Positions 1 to 8,724 of a stretch of 11,830 nt of DNA are shown here, piece by piece. The DNA comes from JAWXVE01 sp044425575 (GTDB lineage Bacteria; Bacillota; Clostridia; Lachnospirales; Lachnospiraceae). The stretch spans positions 1 to 11,830 of the forward strand of contig JAWXVE010000069.1 of assembly GCA_044425575.1 (NCBI GenBank), given 5' to 3'. A model generated the notes under the pieces. That model was not told the DNA's origin. It ran no database searches and saw nothing but the letters and a program-made list of their open reading frames with translations. The position numbers were made by a program, and so were the translations under genes. Positions within the stretch are counted from its first letter, which is position 1. The number at the start of each line of letters is the position of its first letter.

Positions 1-570
1 ATTGGGAAATCGATTATGACACTCAAATTTAGGTCCTATGGTTGGTAAATCAAGGCTTTCTATAGAATCTACGAAAACAACTGCATGAGGATTCCCCATT
101 GACACACATGTCATTTTATATTCTTGGTCTTCCACTAGAATTGACGTCTGTATCACTTGTTCTGTATCTGCTAAAACAGGAATCTTGCAAGCTTGTAATT
201 CTGGCTCTCCCATATTAATGCGTACTTTTTCCACTTTCCCATCTTCTACGTATAGAGTTGCAATCTTAATCTTTCCACAACTTTCAATAGTTACTTCTTC
301 CTTCTCCGTCATACCATGGTCGTAGACGTACTTGGCAACACAGCGAATTCCATTGCCACACATTTCCCCTCTTGATCCATCTGCATTGTACATTTCCATT
401 TCAAAATCTGCAATGGAAGATGGATTAATAAAGATAACCCCGTCTCCACCAATGCCAAAATTTCGGTCACTCATTTGTCTAATCCAAGATTCACTTTTCT
501 TAACATGCTCTTCGAATCCATTTACGTAAATATAATCATTGCCACATCCGTGCATTTTTGTGAATTTCAT
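1..570 (-). CDS. dapF: Diaminopimelate epimerase, N-terminal 190 residues (cut by window edge)
   Basis: DapF interconverts LL- and meso-diaminopimelate in the cytoplasm, the step that feeds lysine and peptidoglycan synthesis. Translation from the ATG at 570 begins MKFTKMHGCGNDYIYV, the classic DapF opening, followed by the RNFGIGGDGV segment (about 37-45) and the active-site motif MCGNGIRC (70-77). Cys71 in that motif is the first of the two catalytic cysteines. GNPHAVVF follows further on. The frame stays open to base 1. The usual length is about 275 aa, so roughly 85 residues, including the second catalytic Cys (GCGTP-type motif), lie outside the window. An in-frame ATG four codons upstream (582) is possible, but the family N-terminus favours 570. 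The gene is divergent from the small membrane-protein gene at 661, with 90 nt between them. Identification is very secure. Confidence 0.97.
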   Translation of the reverse strand, partial: MKFTKMHGCGNDYIYVNGFEEHVKKSESWIRQMSDRNFGIGGDGVIFINPSSIADFEMEMYNADGSRGEMCGNGIRCVAKYVYDHGMTEKEEVTIESCGKIKIATLYVEDGKVEKVRINMGEPELQACKIPVLADTEQVIQTSILVEDQEYKMTCVSMGNPHAVVFVDSIESLDLPTIGPKFECHNRFPN

Positions 571-660
571 ATGAATCACCATCTCTTTCCAAAAAATTAG
601 TAATAATCACCTCTACCACCTAATATGTTATACAAATAGATTCCATTGAGGCCGCTGCTT
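571..660. promoter_or_regulatory. Divergent intergenic region between dapF and the 661 gene
   Basis: These 90 nt separate two divergent gene starts and must hold the dapF promoter if dapF leads its own transcript, and perhaps a promoter for the plus-strand gene. The stretch is AT-rich with TATA-like words around 621-637. I could not find a -35/-10 pair with proper spacing on either strand, so no specific promoter is claimed. The only clear site is the SD for the plus-strand gene (GAGG, 648-651). Confidence 0.35.
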
Positions 661-1107
661 ATGAGTTCAAAAACAAAAATTATTGTCCTTCACCAAAAAG
701 AAGTACTTTACACCAGTATCTTCACTCTACTTGGTATTCTCTTTCTCCTATTATTATTCCTTATGTTTCTTCCTTCCAAAGAATCTATGGAATTGCAACA
801 AGATACCACCAACTATGTGCCTGGTATTTACACAACCTCCCTGGCATTTCAGAATTATTCTCTAGACGTTGAAGTAGTGTTAACCGACACTACTATTGAG
901 TCCATTCGGCTTGTTAATTTAGATGAAGTAGTCACTACTATGTATCCTCTGATCGAACCATCCTTTGACAGTTTAATTAATCAAATCTACACCAAGCAAT
1001 CCATAGAAGGCATTACCTATTCGCAAGATAATAAATATACCACTTTACTTCTACTAGATGCCATTGAAACTTCTCTTGATAAAGCACTGGTCAGTTCCTC
1101 TTACTAG
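661..1107 (+). CDS. Membrane-anchored small protein with FMN-binding-domain-like extracytoplasmic region
   Basis: The product is 148 aa. A short basic N-terminus is followed by one very hydrophobic segment (about 17-38) and an extracytoplasmic domain (about 50-142). That domain has the order seen in FMN_bind (RnfG/NqrC-type) domains: PGIYTT near 54-59, a beta-hairpin with DTTIESIRLV (about 76-85), then EGITYS (116-121) where the family has SGAT-S, then a final helix LDAIETSLDKAL. Thr119 sits where the flavin-linked Thr would be, but the flanking Ser and Ala are replaced by Glu and Ile, so flavin binding is uncertain. The ATG at 661 is preferred because a GAGG site lies 9 nt upstream; a TTG at 646 would overlap that site. 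The gene stands alone between dapF and nadE and ends tail to tail with nadE. Function is unknown; the domain call is moderate. Confidence 0.75.
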   Translation: MSSKTKIIVLHQKEVLYTSIFTLLGILFLLLLFLMFLPSKESMELQQDTTNYVPGIYTTSLAFQNYSLDVEVVLTDTTIESIRLVNLDEVVTTMYPLIEPSFDSLINQIYTKQSIEGITYSQDNKYTTLLLLDAIETSLDKALVSSSY

Positions 1108-1115
1108 GATAACTG
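1092..1115. terminator. Interrupted inverted repeat across the convergent stop codons
   Basis: On the plus strand CAGT-TCCT (1092-1099) pairs with AGGA (1106-1109) and ACTG (1112-1115), with a 2-nt bulge and a 6-nt loop. The structure spans the stop codons of both convergent genes. There is no clear T-run on either side, so it is a weak candidate for a bidirectional terminator. Confidence 0.3.
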
Positions 1116-1586
1116 ATCTATTTCCTCTAACCACGCTTGTGCACTTGCATCAGATGGCATGCGCAAATCACCTCTAGGCGATAATGCTACACTACCTACC
1201 TTGGGGCCATCTGGCAAGCAAGAACGTTTAAATTGTTGAGAGAAGAACCTTTGGTAAAATACTTTCAACCACTTTAAAATAATATCTTCCTCATACTGAC
1301 CTACAAATGCTTCTTTGGCTACGCGGTATACCTTACTTGGCTCAAATCCCATACGAAGCATATAATAAAGAAAGAAATCATGTAATTCATATGGTCCTAC
1401 TAATTCTTCGGTTTTTTGGGAGATTTCGCCATCTGTAGGTGGTAATAATTCCGGACTTACTGGTGTATCTAAAATATCTTCTAATATTTGTGAAAGGTCA
1501 TTGTTTTCACAAGTAGATGCGTAGTGAGCCACCAAGTGTCTAACCAAGGTTTTAGGAATGGATACGTTTACACCATACATAGACAT
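1104..1586 (-). CDS. nadE: NadE C-terminal piece, possible internal restart at ATG 1586
   Basis: This 160-aa stretch starts MSMYGVNVSIPKTLVRHLV, which is normally internal to NadE, and runs to the usual NadE C-terminus (SVALSPRGDLRMPSDA, then the end). It is in the same frame as the upstream piece and begins 24 nt after the TGA. By chance or not, GGAG lies 5 nt before this ATG, so a ribosome could restart here. Eight residues (WATYNGDH) of the conserved active-site stretch would then be missing from both pieces. I treat it as the tail of an interrupted nadE rather than an independent gene. Confidence 0.6.
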   Translation of the reverse strand: MSMYGVNVSIPKTLVRHLVAHYASTCENNDLSQILEDILDTPVSPELLPPTDGEISQKTEELVGPYELHDFFLYYMLRMGFEPSKVYRVAKEAFVGQYEEDIILKWLKVFYQRFFSQQFKRSCLPDGPKVGSVALSPRGDLRMPSDASAQAWLEEIDQLS

Positions 1587-1610
1587 GTGATCTCCATTGT
1601 ACGTTGCCCA

Positions 1611-3017
1611 TCATAGTGCTAATTCAGACAGATCTCCTGTACCAATTACAAGTCCATTTTCTCGATTGGCCAAATCCATTAATACTTGTGTGCGCTCTCT
1701 TGCCTGACCATTTTCGTAGGTCACGTTATATTCGTCTTCCGATTGTTGAATATCTATAAAATGTTGTCTTACTGCAGCTTTTATATTAATTTCCTCTAGT
1801 GTAACGCCTAATTCACGTGCAAGGAAACAAGCATTTTCATAAGTACGAAGGGTTGTTCCAAAACAAGGCATGGTAACCGCTAAAATACCCTGACGTTCTA
1901 AACCTAGCATATCAAATGCTTTTACTGTAACAAGAAGTGCTAAGGTAGAGTCTAAACCACCTGATATTCCAAGAATTGCCTTTTCACACCTTGTATGTTC
2001 CAAACGTTTTTTTAATCCACATGCTTGTATCTGCAAAATATCTTCACATCGTTTTGCTTTTCGTATTGCATCTTGTGGCACAAAAGGAAATGGAGAAAAC
2101 TGCCTTGTTAAGGTCATATTACGCATATTTTGTATAAACGGAACAGTCATATACGTATCATCTTCCATCATTGAAAAACTAGTATTCTTTCTTCGTTCCA
2201 TGCGCAAGCGGTGTATATCAATTTCACTATAAATCATATCATTATCAAATCGCTTTGATTCCGCCAATATAGTCCCATTTTCTGCAATAATATTGTGTGC
2301 GCTATATACCAGGTCTTGGGTGGATTCACACGTTCCTGCACTAGCATAAATATATCCTGCTAATAACCTTGCTGAAGTCGTTGCTACCAAAGTAGTACGA
2401 TATTCATCTTTCGTTACCACTTCATTAGAAGCGGAAAGATTGACGATAACCGTTGCCCCGTGCATAGCATGGTTAGTACTTGGCGGGTTTACGCTCCAAA
2501 GATCTTCACACAATTCACATGCTACGATGAATCCATTTGTAGATTTACTTTCAAATAGAAGATTCATCCCCATTGGAATCATTTCTCCTTGAAACAAAAT
2601 CATTCTAGGAACCTCATTGCCCGCCTCAAAGTGGCGCATTTCATAATACTCACCGTAGTTTGGCATATATTTCTTAGGAACAAATCCTATAATCTTACCA
2701 TCACATAACACTGCTGCCACATTATATAACTTTCCCTGCACTTCTAGTGGTAATCCAACAAATACGAGTGCACGTCTCCCTGCTGTGGCATTTGCAAGTT
2801 CAATTAATTCTTTACGCGCACGGTCAAGAAGTACTTCTTGCAAGAATAAGTCTCCACAAGTGTATCCCGTAATACACAACTCTGGAAATACAATAATCTT
2901 GGCTTCCTCTGCATAGGCACGATACATTTCTTCCTGTATTTGCTTCGAATTATACGCTGGATCTGCCACACGCAATTGTGGCGTAATAGCAGCTACTTTA
3001 ATAAATCCATGTTTCAT
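1611..3017 (-). CDS. nadE: NadE N-terminal open piece: glutaminase domain plus P-loop half of the synthetase
   Basis: This is the part of nadE read before the internal TGA, 468 aa. It has the complete carbon-nitrogen hydrolase (glutaminase) domain (about 5-275), the linker, and the ATP-pyrophosphatase P-loop SGGLDS (352-357). It stops directly after TGDLSELAL, inside the synthetase active-site region. Alone it would lack the C-terminal quarter of the enzyme and should not make NAD+, though the glutaminase domain might fold. The full-length reading is described in the entry for 1104-3017. Confidence 0.75.
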   Translation of the reverse strand: MKHGFIKVAAITPQLRVADPAYNSKQIQEEMYRAYAEEAKIIVFPELCITGYTCGDLFLQEVLLDRARKELIELANATAGRRALVFVGLPLEVQGKLYNVAAVLCDGKIIGFVPKKYMPNYGEYYEMRHFEAGNEVPRMILFQGEMIPMGMNLLFESKSTNGFIVACELCEDLWSVNPPSTNHAMHGATVIVNLSASNEVVTKDEYRTTLVATTSARLLAGYIYASAGTCESTQDLVYSAHNIIAENGTILAESKRFDNDMIYSEIDIHRLRMERRKNTSFSMMEDDTYMTVPFIQNMRNMTLTRQFSPFPFVPQDAIRKAKRCEDILQIQACGLKKRLEHTRCEKAILGISGGLDSTLALLVTVKAFDMLGLERQGILAVTMPCFGTTLRTYENACFLARELGVTLEEINIKAAVRQHFIDIQQSEDEYNVTYENGQARERTQVLMDLANRENGLVIGTGDLSELAL

Positions 3018-3056
3018 ATATGCTCCATCCTTCCTGAATCTACCTTGGTTGTGTAT

Positions 3057-3935
3057 TTATTTTGCTGCTTCTAATAATACACCTAATTCCTCTGGTGAAA
3101 AATTATAATGTGTATTACAGAAGTGACAATTCACCTCAATATCCTTATTATCATCAATCATTTCTTGAATGTCTTTCTTCCCAATACTAATAACTGCCTT
3201 GGCAACTCGTTCTTTGGAACAATTGCATTCATAACCAATTGGTATAGTGTCTAGAACTTGCACTTCTAACCCTGCAAGCACCACCTCTAATATTTGTTCT
3301 GGAGTCATTTCCTGATCTAACATTGTAGTAACAGAGGATAACTTAAGAATATTTTCTTCTAGTTGGTCAATTACTTCATCACTGGCAAAAGGCATAAGTT
3401 GAATAATAAATCCTCCTGCTCTTTTTACCGTATTATCTCGTTCCATTAAGACCCCAAGACCTACCGAAGAAGGTACTTGCTCCGAACTTGCAAAGTAATA
3501 CGTTAAGTCTTCTGCAATTTCACTAGTTTGCAATACCGTTTGCCCCACGTAAGGTTCCTTTAATCCCATATCCTTAATCACATTCATAAATCCAATGCCA
3601 ATGGCACCTGCTACATCTAACTTTCCTTGGCTATTGGCTGGAATGATTACTTGTGGCACTTTGGCATATCCTTTAACCATTCCTCTGGAATTGGCAGTTA
3701 CAAGAAGACCTTCCACTGGTCCATTTCCATGAATCTGAAGTGTTAGAACGTCCTTTTCGCCCTTTAACATGACTCCCATCATGCTACCTGCTGTTAACAG
3801 GCGCCCTAAAGCTGCTGTTACTACTGGACTTGTGTCATGTGCCACCTTAGCCTCTTCTACCAAGTCTCTCGTCGTAGCTGCAAATGCTCGTATCTGCCCA
3901 TCTGCCGCCATCGCCCTTACTATATAATCCTTCAT
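3057..3935 (-). CDS. hslO: Redox-regulated chaperone Hsp33
   Basis: Hsp33 is a cytoplasmic holdase switched on by oxidation: when its four zinc-binding cysteines form disulfides, it unfolds and binds damaged proteins. The 292-aa product matches the family length. The N-terminal domain carries MKDYIVRAMAADGQIRAFA (start) and TAGSMMGVMLKGEKDVLTLQIHGNGPVEG-type sequence (about 48-76). The C-terminal redox switch is complete: Cys237-x-Cys239 and Cys270-x-x-Cys273. The ATG at 3935 is preceded by purine-rich AGGAAG sequence at close spacing. It lies 17 nt after the methyltransferase gene and 39 nt before nadE, so it is probably co-transcribed with both. No specific regulatory site was seen. Identification is secure. 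Confidence 0.96.
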   Translation of the reverse strand: MKDYIVRAMAADGQIRAFAATTRDLVEEAKVAHDTSPVVTAALGRLLTAGSMMGVMLKGEKDVLTLQIHGNGPVEGLLVTANSRGMVKGYAKVPQVIIPANSQGKLDVAGAIGIGFMNVIKDMGLKEPYVGQTVLQTSEIAEDLTYYFASSEQVPSSVGLGVLMERDNTVKRAGGFIIQLMPFASDEVIDQLEENILKLSSVTTMLDQEMTPEQILEVVLAGLEVQVLDTIPIGYECNCSKERVAKAVISIGKKDIQEMIDDNKDIEVNCHFCNTHYNFSPEELGVLLEAAK

Positions 3936-3952
3936 TACTTCCTATTCCCTCT

Positions 3953-4711
3953 CTATTTCTCGGATTTACCTTGCTCTCTTGCTATTACATAAACTCGCTG
4001 TGTCTCTTCCACGGGTACACCTAGAGTATCTGCGTCTAATATCTTACACACCTCTAGTCCTGCCAACTCCATTTGTAAAGTAACTTCTTCTATAGTGTAA
4101 CCTCGTTGATAATGTGTCTCCATAACTCTCTGAAACAACTGTCCTTCTCTAATAAATAGAGTTAAGTCATATTCATTCAGATGTGTCTTGTGGTCATAAT
4201 AATTATCCCAAATAAAGCTACAATCTTCTCGATTTTCTGCAATTGTTGTATTACCAATTACTTCTTCGTACTTATATATAGTGTTAAAATCACAGATAAA
4301 CATTCCATCTGTTTCAAGATAATTATTGACCAAACGAAACACTTCTCTTAGTTCTTGTAAATCTACAATATAATTAATAGAATCACATACAGAATAAACA
4401 GCTCTTACTGTTCCGTATAATTCAAAACTTCTCATATCTTGATTCAGATAAAGAATATCGGCTCTAGATTCCTCTTTCTTGTCCATAGCAACTTGTAGCA
4501 TTTCCCTAGAGCAGTCAATACCAATCATATCATACCCTTCTTGAGCCATTAACTCTGTCATAGTACCGCTTCCACAGCCCAAGTCAAGAACTAATCCCTC
4601 TTTAATCTGGTACTCATGAAGGAATGTAATGAGGGAATTGCACCAAGTTTCATAAGGTGTTTCTTCCATAAACGTATCATAAACCCTTGCAAATTCTCCG
4701 TAGGATTCCAT
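3953..4711 (-). CDS. Class I SAM-dependent methyltransferase
   Basis: The 252-aa product has the Rossmann-type SAM-binding fold. Motif I is VLDLGCGSGT (41-50), the acidic residue that contacts the SAM ribose is in MIGIDCS (Asp66), LNQDMRSFEL (about 89-98) is the adenine-contact loop, and VYSVCDSINYI (about 105-115) is the motif IV region. No membrane segment is present, so it should be cytoplasmic. It resembles the stand-alone small-molecule methyltransferases that are common in Clostridia, but the substrate cannot be read from sequence. Its ATG directly follows the TAA of the DUF368/PopT gene with no spacer, which points to tight co-expression and probable translational coupling. Fold and cofactor are secure; role is unknown. 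Confidence 0.88.
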   Translation of the reverse strand: MESYGEFARVYDTFMEETPYETWCNSLITFLHEYQIKEGLVLDLGCGSGTMTELMAQEGYDMIGIDCSREMLQVAMDKKEESRADILYLNQDMRSFELYGTVRAVYSVCDSINYIVDLQELREVFRLVNNYLETDGMFICDFNTIYKYEEVIGNTTIAENREDCSFIWDNYYDHKTHLNEYDLTLFIREGQLFQRVMETHYQRGYTIEEVTLQMELAGLEVCKILDADTLGVPVEETQRVYVIAREQGKSEK

Positions 4712-5566
4712 TTATTTCTCTCCTAATTTCATGGCTATGGCAAATCCAGCTACGAGTGTAACAATCCCGATTGCCACAGAAAGTATGGTGTATTGACTAA
4801 AATCCGACATAATAATAATGGCAAATGGTGATGCTGCAATTAACCCAATAATGGAACAATACGCATAATTAGGCAGACGAAGAAATACAATCTCTACTAA
4901 TTTGGCAATCACACCAATTCCAATGACTACACCTACTCCAAATGGTGCTAATACACCAATGGCTTGTAACATCACAGGAATATCAAAGGATGTTAATCCA
5001 TCTACTAATAAACTAATATTCGAAAGAATAGATTCATAATATCCCATTAGCATTAATACCATGGAACCACTCACTCCTGGAATCACCATAGTTGCACTAG
5101 CAATGACACCTACTCCAAATAATTTTAATACATTTACAAGACTAAATACAATGGTAGTATCTTGAGATTCTCCTTCTCCTAGTAGGGCAAATCCCACCAC
5201 TAAAGCGAAGAATACAAGGGTTGCAATCATATTGCCCACTCCCACTTTTTGCTCCGTAGCTTTTAAACGATTCCATATGGCAGGCATACCTCCAATAATC
5301 AACCCAATAAAAAATAAGTTAGTGGGAACTGGTACGTATTCCAATGCAATCATAATTAACTTTGACAAGCCCACAAGTGCAATTCCCGCTCCAATCGCAA
5401 TGGGAATTAATAGCTTTAATGTTTGCTTAAATTCACTAAATATGTGGGTCAGTGCATGAATTAACTTATCATATATCCCCATGGAAACAGCCATAGTTCC
5501 TCCACTAACACCTGGTATTACATTGGCAATTCCAATTACCACTCCAATTGCAATTAACTTAATCAT
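4712..5566 (-). CDS. popT: DUF368-family undecaprenyl-phosphate translocase (PopT-like)
   Basis: DUF368 proteins have been shown to return undecaprenyl phosphate, the lipid carrier for cell-wall precursors, across the cytoplasmic membrane; they are called PopT. The 284-aa protein is almost entirely hydrophobic, with about eight membrane segments. It contains the family's duplicated signature: NVIPGVSGGT (15-24) followed by MAVSMGIYDKL, and TMVIPGVSGS (159-168) followed by MVLMLMGYYESI. This gives the internal pseudo-twofold repeat expected of the family. The ATG (5566) overlaps the end of hisC by 8 nt, and a strong SD (AGGGAGG) lies inside the last hisC codons. The methyltransferase gene follows with no gap. 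The family call is firm; the transport role is inferred from characterised homologues. Confidence 0.92.
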   Translation of the reverse strand: MIKLIAIGVVIGIANVIPGVSGGTMAVSMGIYDKLIHALTHIFSEFKQTLKLLIPIAIGAGIALVGLSKLIMIALEYVPVPTNLFFIGLIIGGMPAIWNRLKATEQKVGVGNMIATLVFFALVVGFALLGEGESQDTTIVFSLVNVLKLFGVGVIASATMVIPGVSGSMVLMLMGYYESILSNISLLVDGLTSFDIPVMLQAIGVLAPFGVGVVIGIGVIAKLVEIVFLRLPNYAYCSIIGLIAASPFAIIIMSDFSQYTILSVAIGIVTLVAGFAIAMKLGEK

Positions 5567-6644
5567 TCTTATTTCCTCCCTTTATATATTCTTCTAAAAA
5601 TCCAATAAACACATCCATTTCTTCATCAGTACCTATGGTAATGCGTAAATAATTATCAATTCGTTCTTTGTTAAAATAACGCACATAAATATGTTCCCTT
5701 CGCAGTGCCTCATACAATTCCTTCGCCTGGTATCTAGGATGTGTGGCAAAGATAAAGTTGCCATAGGACTTAGGAAAAGTAAAGCCTAATTCTCCTAATT
5801 GCTTGGCCACACGCTCTCTTGTTGCCATAATCTTACCCGTTATCTCACGAAAATAAACATCATCTTGGAAAACAGCCGGTCCCCCTTGCAAAGATGTTTG
5901 ATTAAGCGTATAAGAATTAAAGGAATATTTCACATCTAATAAATATTGAATTAATGTCTCATGACCAAATGCATACCCAATGCGCATGCCTGCCAAGGCT
6001 CTTGACTTGGAACAAGTCTGTACTACAAGTAAATTGTGGTACTTCTCAATAAGTGGCAATGCACTTCTACCTCCAAAGTCAATATAAGCTTCGTCTACTA
6101 TGACTACCACGTCTTGGTTGGCTGCCACAATCCCTTCGATTGTATCTAAGCTTTCTAATACGCCTGTAGGTGCATTGGGATTCGGAAAGATAATGCCACC
6201 ATTTTCTCTACGTTGACCACTTTCTATATATGCTTCCCCATGGATGGTAAAATCTTCTTCTAAAGGTACAGTAGTATAAGGAATTCTATATAATTGTGCC
6301 CATACATCATAGAATGAATATGTAATATCTGGAAATAAAATAGGTTTCTTACCATTATAAAACGTAAGAAATGCAAGGGCTAATACTTCATCCGAACCCA
6401 CTCCTACAAATACTTGCTTGGGCGATACCTTATAAGACTGGGCAATGGCCTGAACAAGTGATTCCGAAGTTGGATCTGGATAAAGTCGTAGCTTACTTGC
6501 ATCTTGACTTCCTAACAGTTCCTGTACACCTTTGGAGGGTGGATAAGGACACTCATTTGTATTTAATTTAATCATGTGGAGCTGGTTTGGTTGTTCCCCT
6601 GGTACATATGGAGTCACCATTCTAATATTATCTTGATAGCTCAC
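5559..6644 (-). CDS. hisC: Histidinol-phosphate / aromatic aminotransferase (HisC family)
   Basis: HisC transfers an amino group from glutamate to imidazole acetol phosphate in histidine synthesis; some family members act on aromatic amino acids instead. The 361-aa product shows the PLP aminotransferase fold: PYVPGEQP and KLNTNECPYPPS near the N-terminus, NPNAPTG (about 155-161), VDEAYIDF (about 183-190), and TCSKSRALAGMRIGYAF with the PLP lysine at 213. I place the start at GTG 6644 because AAGGAG (6652-6657) lies 7 nt upstream and the N-terminus then matches the family. A TTG at 6707 gives a longer frame but adds non-family sequence. No other his genes are nearby, so substrate is not certain. 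A nested inverted repeat covers the bases just upstream of the SD. The gene overlaps the next gene by 8 nt. Confidence 0.93.
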   Translation of the reverse strand: MSYQDNIRMVTPYVPGEQPNQLHMIKLNTNECPYPPSKGVQELLGSQDASKLRLYPDPTSESLVQAIAQSYKVSPKQVFVGVGSDEVLALAFLTFYNGKKPILFPDITYSFYDVWAQLYRIPYTTVPLEEDFTIHGEAYIESGQRRENGGIIFPNPNAPTGVLESLDTIEGIVAANQDVVVIVDEAYIDFGGRSALPLIEKYHNLLVVQTCSKSRALAGMRIGYAFGHETLIQYLLDVKYSFNSYTLNQTSLQGGPAVFQDDVYFREITGKIMATRERVAKQLGELGFTFPKSYGNFIFATHPRYQAKELYEALRREHIYVRYFNKERIDNYLRITIGTDEEMDVFIGFLEEYIKGGNKND

Positions 6645-6656
6645 GGCTTGTCTCCT

Positions 6657-6707
6657 TTGCAAATATACTATGTGTTCCATAGTATCAAACTTTCCTTCTA
6701 TTTGCAA
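6657..6707 (-). promoter_or_regulatory. Nested inverted repeat abutting the hisC ribosome binding site
   Basis: Two perfect 8-bp inverted repeats are nested. The inner arms ATACTATG (6665-6672) and CATAGTAT (6678-6685) enclose a 5-nt loop. The outer arms TTGCAAAT (6657-6664) and ATTTGCAA (6700-6707) lie outside it, with a 14-nt asymmetric bulge on one side (6686-6699). In the minus-strand RNA the last outer arm runs directly into the hisC SD (6652-6657). This could be an operator, an RNA hairpin controlling access to the hisC start, or an mRNA processing or stability element after the surface-protein gene. Seen directly; function is inferred. Confidence 0.5.
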
Positions 6708-6724
6708 TGACTAACCAAAACCTT

Positions 6725-8581
<1,857 letters not shown>

Positions 8582-8592
8582 GCTTTCTCCCT

Positions 8593-8682
8593 TCACAAGA
8601 ATTTGGTAGAAAAATCGATTTTACTATTGTTAATTGATAATAATGATTCGATGGAATCAAGAATCTGTTTAGAACTACTCAT
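8593..8682 (-). other. Possible 29-codon leader ORF in the 5' UTR of the surface-protein gene
   Basis: Within the leader between the SigA promoter and the ATG at 8581, an ORF from ATG 8682 to TGA 8593-8595 encodes MSSSKQILDSIESLLS and 13 more residues. Its stop overlaps the SD region of the main gene, as in coupled leader peptides. It has no convincing SD of its own, which argues against translation. The region also holds GATTC/GAATC hairpin arms (8645-8649 and 8654-8658). Confidence 0.25.
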
Positions 8683-8697
8683 ATATGGGTAAAATAA
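8667..8697 (+). promoter_or_regulatory. Candidate SigF-type (forespore) promoter for the spoVAF-like gene
   Basis: GTTTA (8667-8671), 16 nt, then GGTAAAATAA (8688-8697) closely follows the Bacillus SigF pattern (GYWTA, N16, GG-N-R-A...), with one mismatch in the -10 region. It points at the SpoVAF-like gene, with a leader of about 105 nt. A forespore sigma factor is what this gene type would need. The match was made by eye in AT-rich DNA, so confidence is limited. Confidence 0.4.
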
Positions 8698-8724
8698 TAC
8701 TGCAGACAATTTATCTGTATAGCT

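Larger units (their letters stand above)
1104..3017 (-). pseudogene. nadE: Glutamine-dependent NAD+ synthetase interrupted by one in-frame TGA
   Basis: NadE converts nicotinic acid adenine dinucleotide to NAD+ using ATP and ammonia that its own N-terminal glutaminase domain releases from glutamine. Read through the stop, the gene gives 637 residues, the normal length for the two-domain enzyme. The nitrilase-like glutaminase triad is visible as Glu46 (VFPELC), Lys115 (VPKKYMPNY) and Cys170 (ELCEDLW). The synthetase P-loop SGGLDS is at 352-357, and the C-terminus carries FKRSCLPDGPKVGS. Codon 469 (1611-1613) is TGA where the conserved motif LSELALGWATYNGDH needs Gly; GGA to TGA is one base. The frame before and after is the same and undamaged. 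It is the last gene of the hisC-popT-methyltransferase-hslO series. An SD (GGAG, 3023-3026) lies 5 nt before the ATG. The change could be a recent nonsense mutation or a sequence error. Confidence 0.9.

Noticed and set aside
332..529. Plus-strand ORF inside dapF
   Set aside because: It lies wholly antisense to clearly conserved dapF codons and has no recognisable product.
1611..1613. UGA reassigned to glycine (as in some candidate-phylum bacteria) or selenocysteine in nadE
   Set aside because: No other gene in the window has an internal TGA, GGA is used freely for Gly, and the site is a Gly, not a Cys/Sec position. The absence of TGA among eleven stop codons is suggestive only and can be chance.
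1587..1613. A frameshift splitting nadE
   Set aside because: The two open pieces are in the same frame; only the codon at 1611-1613 separates them, and reading through it gives an unbroken conserved motif.
6645..6707. Extended hisC N-terminus from TTG 6707 or ATG 6680
   Set aside because: AAGGAG at ideal spacing precedes GTG 6644, and the extra residues do not resemble the HisC N-terminus; the sequence there forms an inverted repeat instead.
8582..8596. GTG start of the surface protein at 8596
   Set aside because: The GGGAG ribosome binding site falls inside this extension and is correctly spaced for the ATG at 8581.
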